From contig JBKPCD010000275.1 in NCBI GenBank assembly GCA_046727175.1, positions 1-36,048 of the forward strand: a DNA stretch of 36,048 nt, read 5' to 3'. The stretch comes from JBKPCD01 sp046727175. GTDB lineage: Bacteria; Acidobacteriota; Vicinamibacteria; Vicinamibacterales; 2-12-FULL-66-21. Positions 31,147-36,048 of this stretch are shown here, piece after piece. A program made the position numbers and the translations under genes. Below the pieces are notes generated by a model. It searched no databases. It was not told the origin of the DNA and saw only the letters and a list, made by a program, of their open reading frames with translations. Numbering within the stretch: the stretch's first letter is position 1; every line of letters begins with the position of its first letter.

Positions 31147-31167
31147 AACAACGTTCGCTCGCCTCCT

Positions 31168-31281
31168 GGGATCTGACCCCGTTCGGAGTTACGCAAGTAC
31201 TGCGAAACTGGATGTCGGGCGTCCGGGGTTCGACCCCAGTTCGGGCGAATGAGCGGAAACCGACGGCCGGGGTCTGACCCC
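31168..31281. repeat. Three GGGGTCTGACCCC palindromes
   Basis: GGGATCTGACCCC (31168-31180), GGGGTTCGACCCC (31225-31237) and GGGGTCTGACCCC (31269-31281) are near-identical 13-base palindromes spaced 57 and 44 bases apart in the gap between divergent genes. The middle copy looks like a tRNA T-arm, but no tRNA surrounds it. They could be protein-binding sites for the shared control region or a dispersed repeat. Confidence 0.75.
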
Positions 31282-31368
31282 GGGCCTCCGTCCGGCGCGC
31301 CGAATCGATCGGCGCATAATTTGCGTCGTGACAGGGAGAGCCGTCTCGAAGAGAGGAGGAATGGGTCT

Positions 31369-32355
31369 ATGCATCTGCGCGAGTTAGGTTCGTCCGGGCT
31401 GCACGTCTCGGCGATTGGGCTGGGATGCATGGGGATGTCCGAGTTCTACGGCGCCGGCGACGACGCGGAGTCCATCGCGACGATCCATCGGGCCCTCGAG
31501 CTCGGGATCAACTTCCTGGATACCGCTGATGTGTATGGCCCGTTCACGAATGAACGGCTGGTCGGACGCGCGATCCGCGATCGTCGAAATAACGTTGTCG
31601 TCGCGACGAAATTCGGCAACGTTCGGACGGAAGACGGCGCATGGCACGGCATCAATGGCTCGCCGGATTACGTTCGACGCGCATGTGACGAGTCGCTGCG
31701 GCGTCTCGGCATCGACACAATCGACCTCTACTATCAGCACCGTGTCGACCCCAATGTGCCCATCGACGAGACGGTCGGCGCGCTGGCCGACCTCGTCGCG
31801 GCGGGCAAGATCAAACACATCGGTCTATCTGAGGCAGCCGCCGCCACAGTACGACGAGCTCACGCAGTCCATCGGATTTCGGCACTGCAGACGGAGTACT
31901 CGCTGTGGACTCGTGACCCCGAAGACGAGCTTCTCGAGGCGTGTCGCGAACTGGGGATCGGCTTCGTCGCGTACAGCCCGCTCGGCCGTGGATTCCTGAC
32001 GGGGCGGTTCAGATCACCCGACGATTTGCCGGAGGGTGACTGGCGTCGCACGAACCCGCGATTCCAAGGAGAGAACTTCTACAAGAACCTCGAGCTCGTA
32101 CGTCGAGTCGAGGACCTCGCCGCGGAGAAACGGTGCACGTCCGCGCAACTCGCACTCGCCTGGCTGCTCGCGCAAGGCAATGACATCGTCCCCATTCCAG
32201 GATCGAAAGTTCGCGCGCGAGTCGAGGAGAATGCCGCGGCAGCGGACATCGTGCTCACCGCGGAAGATCTCGACAGGCTTTCCGCGGCGGCCCCGAAAGG
32301 GGCGGTCGCCGGCACTCGGTACACCGAAGGCGGTATGAGAGCGGTGAACCGTTGA
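31369..32355 (+). CDS. Aldo/keto reductase
   Basis: A 328-residue NADPH-dependent carbonyl reductase. The complete catalytic tetrad is visible: D51 and Y56 (FLDTADVYG), K81 (VVATKFG) and H124 (LYYQHRVD). The N-terminal LRELGSSGLHVSAIGLGCMGMS and C-terminal IPGSKVRARVEENAAA (cofactor-binding) are those of the AKR13-like group, which reduces aldehydes and methylglyoxal-type compounds. The start at 31369 is chosen because AGGAGGA lies 8 bases upstream and the family N-terminus begins here; the frame is open 40 codons further only through the GGGGTC repeats. An out-of-frame ATG at 31361 gives only a 9-codon frame. A CAGGAGAT-word hairpin follows the stop. Confidence 0.93.
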   Translation: MHLRELGSSGLHVSAIGLGCMGMSEFYGAGDDAESIATIHRALELGINFLDTADVYGPFTNERLVGRAIRDRRNNVVVATKFGNVRTEDGAWHGINGSPDYVRRACDESLRRLGIDTIDLYYQHRVDPNVPIDETVGALADLVAAGKIKHIGLSEAAAATVRRAHAVHRISALQTEYSLWTRDPEDELLEACRELGIGFVAYSPLGRGFLTGRFRSPDDLPEGDWRRTNPRFQGENFYKNLELVRRVEDLAAEKRCTSAQLALAWLLAQGNDIVPIPGSKVRARVEENAAAADIVLTAEDLDRLSAAAPKGAVAGTRYTEGGMRAVNR

Positions 32356-32371
32356 TTCAACGACAGACTCA

Positions 32372-32439
32372 AACAGGAGGTCAGGAGATCAGGAGAAAAC
32401 CAAACAGAAACAATGCTCCTGACCTCCTGATCTCCTGTT
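32372..32439. terminator. Word-repeat hairpin (CAGGAGGT/CAGGAGAT word)
   Basis: The left arm (32372-32395) is CAGGAGGT, CAGGAGAT, CAGGAG; the right arm (32416-32439) is its complement except that the two middle words are exchanged, giving G-T pairs. The stem is about 24 bp with a 20-base loop. The word is the same as at 6603-6662. It ends the aldo/keto reductase gene and faces a convergent gene, fitting a bidirectional terminator. Confidence 0.8.
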
Positions 32440-32482
32440 CAATCCCGTTGCGCCCGGGGGTCGTCTTGGCGCCTTCTGATCT

Positions 32483-34171
32483 CTACTGTTCGCGTGATGC
32501 CGTCAGTTTCGCGTCGGCGCCGGTCCACGCCTTCTCGAACCGCTTCTGAATCATTGCGGCGTCGTCCTTCTTGCCTTGCGCGTTCAGCGCCTGCATCAGG
32601 CCGAAGAGCGACCAGCCGTTTTCGCGATTGCGCTTGAGATCTTCCCAATAGACGGCTTCCGCTTCGACCGGACGTCCTGCCGCGAGCAACACGGCGCCGA
32701 GTGACTGGCGCACGGGCGCGTGCCAGTCGGGCGGCTCGGTGTAGACCAGAGCGTCCTCGTAGCGCACCGCGCGTTCGAGGTGCAGCAGCGCCGTGTCGTA
32801 GTCCTTGCGCCTCGCAGCCAAGTCACCCGCGAGCACCTCGGGCGCGATTCGGAGGATCGCGTCTGGCGTGTTGAGCGAGAACGATGCGGGCAACGCCAGC
32901 AGCGCGGGGTCGCTGACGATCTTCTGGAGCGCGTCCAGCTCCTGCTGCGCCTCGTCGAGCCGACCTTTTGCGGAGAGAGCAGTCCCGCGCGCGTAATGCC
33001 AGACGCCGCGCGTGAAGATCGTGTCGTGCGTCGGCTTCGGCTCGTTCAGAATCACGTCCCAACGACCGAAGCGAACCAACGCGTAGTACGGCACGACGAG
33101 GAACCCCTGAAGGAACGGGACTTTCTCGAGCGCTTCTCGAGGCACGGCTGCCGCCAGTTTGCGGGCCGAAGCAATCGCCAGCGTCCCCTGTCCCAGCATC
33201 GTCGCGCCATACCAGATGAAGTGAATGTTGTGCGGGTAGTAGCTGAGCGGATACATCCCCTGTGCGCGACATTGAGCGAGGTAGTCCTCGTCAGCCGCGA
33301 CGGACTGCTGGTTGGAGGTGACGACGTCCGCATACCGTCCGACGCGCAGATAGATGTGCGCCGGCATGTGGATGATGTGTCCGGCGCCCGGCATCAGCGG
33401 AAGCAGCCGATCCGCTTCCTCCTCGGCCCGCTCGGGCGTCGCGGTTGGTTCCCAGAGGTGAATCCAGTAATGCAGGGCGCCCGGATGTTTGGGATTGCGG
33501 GCGATCACACTCCGCAATGCCGCGATCGCTTCCTCGGTCTCGGCGTACGGCTTGTTGTCGCGAGTCCAGTACATCCAGGGCCGCAGATCCATCAACGCTT
33601 CGGCGAAGAGCGTGGCCGCATCGAGATCGGCCGGATACTTCCGGTGAAGCGTGCGCATGGCATCGGCAAATGCGCGGTCCGCCTGCTGGCGCTCGCCTGG
33701 GTTCCCCGTGTATCGCGCCGCAAGCGCGTCAATGTAGCCGCGCTCGCGAAGCGTGACGAATTTCTTCGCGGCAACGGCCTTTTGAACGAGTTGGTAGGCG
33801 GTGGGCTCGTCTTCCGGGGTCATCGGCGCGTTGATGTTGGGCCCGAGCACGAGCGCCTGGCCCCAGTACGCCATCGCGCACGATGGATCCAGACGGGCAG
33901 CTTCGGCAAACGCGCGCCCTGCCTCGGCGTGATTGAACCCGTATGTGAGATTGAGTCCCTGATTGATGAACAGCTGCGCGCGGGCTGATTTCGTCGTCAC
34001 CTTGAAGGTGTGCGTCCCCAGATTCTGCAATCGCGGCGCGAGCACGCCTCCGGGGCCAGGCTGCAACGCCTTCTCAGACTGTTCATAGTGGCCGTGCGTC
34101 GGTTGCTGTGCGTTGGCCCGGCCGGCACAGAGGACCGCAATCACGAACCCGTATCGGACCGCTCGAGTCAT
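32483..34171 (-). CDS. Secreted TPR-repeat protein of unknown function
   Basis: A 562-residue exported helical-repeat protein. The ATG at 34171 begins a signal peptide (MTRAVRYGFVIAVLCAGRAN then AQQP); a GTG at 34180 is an alternative. Helix-pair repeats run over most of the length, for example FNHAEAGRAFAEAARLDPSCAMAYWGQAL at about 80-108 (shown in part as FAEAARLDPSCAMAYWGQA), HPGALHYWIHLWE, AGHIIHMPAHIYLRVGRYADVV and ENGWSLFGLMQALNAQGKKDDA at the end. The histidine-rich IIHMPAHIYLRVGRY block is typical of a large family in soil bacteria with no known function, sometimes linked to scaffolding. It lies 30 bases downstream of the radical SAM gene on the same strand, so co-expression is likely. 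Confidence 0.85.
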   Translation of the reverse strand: MTRAVRYGFVIAVLCAGRANAQQPTHGHYEQSEKALQPGPGGVLAPRLQNLGTHTFKVTTKSARAQLFINQGLNLTYGFNHAEAGRAFAEAARLDPSCAMAYWGQALVLGPNINAPMTPEDEPTAYQLVQKAVAAKKFVTLRERGYIDALAARYTGNPGERQQADRAFADAMRTLHRKYPADLDAATLFAEALMDLRPWMYWTRDNKPYAETEEAIAALRSVIARNPKHPGALHYWIHLWEPTATPERAEEEADRLLPLMPGAGHIIHMPAHIYLRVGRYADVVTSNQQSVAADEDYLAQCRAQGMYPLSYYPHNIHFIWYGATMLGQGTLAIASARKLAAAVPREALEKVPFLQGFLVVPYYALVRFGRWDVILNEPKPTHDTIFTRGVWHYARGTALSAKGRLDEAQQELDALQKIVSDPALLALPASFSLNTPDAILRIAPEVLAGDLAARRKDYDTALLHLERAVRYEDALVYTEPPDWHAPVRQSLGAVLLAAGRPVEAEAVYWEDLKRNRENGWSLFGLMQALNAQGKKDDAAMIQKRFEKAWTGADAKLTASREQ

Positions 34172-34201
34172 GGCAAGCACCCGGATTGATTCACCGCTTG
34201 A

Positions 34202-35701
34202 TCAAGAGCTCAGGTACTCACGCTCCTGTTGGCGGATTGCGCGGTATCTCGCGAACACGTCGCGATCGCTCTCGAGTCCCAGCCAGGAACGCAACGTGCT
34301 GCCGCGGAAGGTGAAGCGCATCATCTGGTACGAATGGCGCAGCACGAACCAGGGGCTGTGCACGAGCGCAGGGATGAAGTGTCGCAGTTTCATCCAGCGC
34401 TCGGCGCGCCAGCGCATGAATTCGATTTCTTCGGCGCTCAGGTGGTCGCTGCGAACGACCGCCGTCGTCCCGTCGTACGCTTCGGGATGCTCGTTGACGA
34501 TCAATCCGCGCTCGCGGAAGTCGCGGGTCATCGGCGTGCCCGGGTACGGCGTCGGATGCTGGATGTAGGGCCAGTCGACGTATTCGCGGGCAAACGTGAG
34601 GTTCGCCTCGATCGACTCGCGCGTATCGCCGGGGTTCCCGACGATCAGTCCGCCGACGACATACATCCCGTGCCGGTGCAGCGTCTCCACCGCCTTGATG
34701 GTCGCATTGCCCACGCGTCGTCCGTGCTCGCGCTCCGCGTTCTTCGCACGCGCCCGGAGGAACCCAAGATCCTCGTCGAGGATGTTCTCGATGCCGAGGA
34801 AGACGTATCGGAAGCCGGCCTGGCGCATGAGAGGCGCGAGCCTTTCGCCGCCCGACGCGATGGACGATGTCATCGCCTGCACGATGTATTCGATGTCGTT
34901 GAACCCGGCGCTCAGGATCGCGCGGCAAAGCCCTTCGAATCGCGGCACGTTCAGCGTGATGTTGTCGTCGACGATGAAGATAGCGCGCGCGCCCCGGCTG
35001 CGTGCGTCCGCGATGTCGGCGAGCACGCGGTCGAACGACCAGGTGTGAAAGTTCCTGCCGCGCATCTCGATGATCGAACAGAAGCTGCAATCGTACGTGC
35101 AGCCGCGCGACGTCTCGACGACGTCGACCTGACGGCCGAGCAGCGTGTAACCATCGAGGACGCGAGCCGCCCTGTTTGGAAGGTGGACTTCCGTGCCAAC
35201 CAGCGAGCTCACCGGGCGGTCGGGATTACGGACGAACTCCCTGCCATTCCGGTAGCTGAGTCCCGCGACGTCCCGCAAATCCTCGCCGTCCTCGAGCTTG
35301 CGCACCAGCTCGCGGAACGTAATATCCCCTTCACCACGCACGATCACATCGACGTCCCACGAGGGATGTTCGTAGATCTCCGACGCGAGGCTCGGATCGT
35401 AGCCTCCAACGACGATGGTGGCGCGAGGGCTCAGGCTCCGGATCAGCAAAACGATCTGTTTCGCCGTGCGCCGCTGAAACGTCATGATCGAGAGCCCGAC
35501 GATGTCCGGGTCGATCTCCTGGACGAGTTGCTCGATCGTCTGCCGCACGCGGCGCTGCACCAGGATCAGGTCTGCTATTGCGACACGATGATGTGAATCC
35601 ACGTTGCCGGCGAGCGAGCCCAGTGCGCCGTTGGGCATCCGCATCGTGATCGGCGACGTGTGCTCGAACGAGTCGGGCATCGAGAGCAGAAGAATTTTCA
35701 T
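34202..35701 (-). CDS. B12-binding-type radical SAM protein (second copy)
   Basis: A 499-residue radical SAM enzyme with an N-terminal cobalamin-binding-like domain (MKILLLSMPDSFEHTSPITM, DPDIVGLSIMTFQRR, IVVGGYDPSLASEIYEH, VIVRGEGDITFRELV). The [4Fe-4S] cysteines are C201, C205 and C208 (CTYDCSFC). Then follow FIVDDNITLNVPRFEGLCRA, GIENILDEDL, GGLIVGNPGDTRESIEANL and HPTPYPGTPMTRDF, and a basic helical tail with FMRWRAERWMKLRHF. Likely reactions are methylation or carbon-skeleton modification of an unknown substrate. It differs substantially from the other radical SAM protein in this window. The ATG at 35701 is chosen because the family N-terminus begins there; the preceding 20 codons are Arg/His-rich. 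Only a weak ribosome site is visible. The TPR gene follows. Confidence 0.88.
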   Translation of the reverse strand: MKILLLSMPDSFEHTSPITMRMPNGALGSLAGNVDSHHRVAIADLILVQRRVRQTIEQLVQEIDPDIVGLSIMTFQRRTAKQIVLLIRSLSPRATIVVGGYDPSLASEIYEHPSWDVDVIVRGEGDITFRELVRKLEDGEDLRDVAGLSYRNGREFVRNPDRPVSSLVGTEVHLPNRAARVLDGYTLLGRQVDVVETSRGCTYDCSFCSIIEMRGRNFHTWSFDRVLADIADARSRGARAIFIVDDNITLNVPRFEGLCRAILSAGFNDIEYIVQAMTSSIASGGERLAPLMRQAGFRYVFLGIENILDEDLGFLRARAKNAEREHGRRVGNATIKAVETLHRHGMYVVGGLIVGNPGDTRESIEANLTFAREYVDWPYIQHPTPYPGTPMTRDFRERGLIVNEHPEAYDGTTAVVRSDHLSAEEIEFMRWRAERWMKLRHFIPALVHSPWFVLRHSYQMMRFTFRGSTLRSWLGLESDRDVFARYRAIRQQEREYLSS

Positions 35702-35789
35702 GGGCCGCTGCCGCTTCCGGCAGAATACGAGGTGATTGTGACGAGCGACAAGCAAAAACAAGACGCGGGCTGCGGAACGGATGAGGCGC

Positions 35790-35795
35790 TATAAT
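35790..35795 (+). promoter_or_regulatory. Isolated TATAAT box facing the terminal repeat
   Basis: A perfect TATAAT points rightward into a region with no gene before the window ends. No matching -35 is seen. It could start a transcript of the 100-bp-period repeat or of a gene beyond the edge. Evidence is a single hexamer. Confidence 0.3.
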
Positions 35796-35859
35796 CCGGC
35801 GCGGCGGGCTAGAACGCGAATAGCGACCGTGTCTGGGTACGTAGGTCTTCGAGCAAAGG

Positions 35860-36048
35860 AACGAGCGCAGCGAGTGAGCCACGGGAGCGGAGCGGGACGA
35901 CAGGGCTCCCGCGAGCGAGCGTGTCAGGGGGTCCGGGGGCCGAAGTCCCCGCAGCAGCGAACGAGCGCAGCGAGTGAGCCACGGGAGCGGAGCGGGACGA
36001 CAGGGCTCCCGCGAGCGAGCGTGTCAGGGGGTCCGGGGGCCGAAGTCC
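35860..36048. repeat. 100-bp-period tandem repeat at the right edge
   Basis: The sequence from 35860 repeats from 35960 with exact period 100; the second copy is cut by the window end after 89 bases. Each unit contains inverted and near-inverted words: GAGCGCAGCGAGTGAGC, GGGAGCGGAGCGGGAC, GGGCTCCCGCGAGCGAGCG and GGGGGTCCGGGGGCCGAAGT, with CCC partners, so the transcript would be strongly folded. No frame across it looks like protein. The run may continue beyond the window. The gap 35702-35859 otherwise holds only the TATAAT box. Confidence 0.9.

Noticed and set aside
31225..31237. tRNA T-arm-like sequence GGGGTTCGACCCC
   Set aside because: No acceptor stem, anticodon arm or D arm can be placed around it; two sister palindromes lie nearby, so it is a repeat.
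31249..31368. N-terminal extension of the aldo/keto reductase
   Set aside because: It covers GGGGTC palindromes; the family N-terminus and AGGAGGA support the start at 31369.
34229..35596. Long open frame opposite the second radical SAM gene
   Set aside because: Shadow frame with random-like composition and no ribosome site.

Overview
The window is GC-rich and densely coded on both strands, with no rRNA, tRNA, CRISPR array or recognisable transposase. The gene set points to a soil-type Acidobacteriota, most likely of the Vicinamibacteria kind. It has two large MacB/FtsX-type permeases of the acidobacterial orphan type with no ATPase beside them, a winged-helix/TolB-like/TPR membrane regulator, a BlaI repressor with an M56 peptidase carrying a TonB-like domain, and many secreted proteins of unknown function. 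This assignment is inferred from family content; no marker gene is present.

Layout. 1-4.3 kb: a calcineurin-type phosphatase, a DinB-like protein, and an RnfD-like membrane protein overlapping a DUF2330-type exported protein. 4.3-8.6 kb: BlaI/M56 regulatory pair behind a TTGACA promoter with a TAGTACTA palindrome, then a large secreted protein. 8.6-9.2 kb: a repeat-rich gap and a 59-residue gene. 9.3-11.0 kb: a lipoprotein-type protein-L-isoaspartate methyltransferase, a two-TM protein and a small helical protein. 11.1-12.4 kb: an overlapping ArsR-SdpI-DoxX operon. 12.4-16.7 kb: a B12-type radical SAM enzyme, the winged-helix TPR regulator and a small secreted protein. 16.7-20.1 kb: an EamA exporter, a DenD-like dehydrogenase and a MATE transporter. 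20.3-24.2 kb: a DinB/tRNA-binding-domain fusion, a LysR regulator, a small HEIGH-motif secreted protein and an NHL-repeat propeller. 24.3-29.3 kb: two orphan ABC-type permeases, the second frameshifted. 29.4-35.7 kb: a TMEM175-like channel, a Gfo/Idh/MocA oxidoreductase, an aldo/keto reductase, a secreted TPR protein and a second radical SAM enzyme. The right end runs into a 100-bp-period tandem repeat.

The most unusual thing is not a gene. At least ten intergenic gaps hold elements built from tandem copies of a short word, usually 7 and sometimes 8 letters long. In most of them the words are arranged as two inverted arms that would fold into a hairpin. The word differs from site to site (for example ATGGGAA, CTTTCGG, TCAGAAT, GAATTGT, CAGGAGAT), while the architecture and the non-coding location recur. 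Two further sites use longer units around GGGACA/TGTCCC. They resemble in principle the heptanucleotide STRR repeats of filamentous cyanobacteria, and they look like a generative class of element rather than copies of one sequence.

The genes mostly form small independent units. Clear transcription units are blaI-M56 (4-nt overlap), arsR-sdpI-doxX (89- and 8-nt overlaps), rnfD-like/DUF2330 (92-nt overlap), and perhaps radical SAM/TPR at 32.5-35.7 kb. Several genes overlap tail to tail. Two promoters place the -10 box 6-8 nt before the ATG, suggesting leaderless transcripts.
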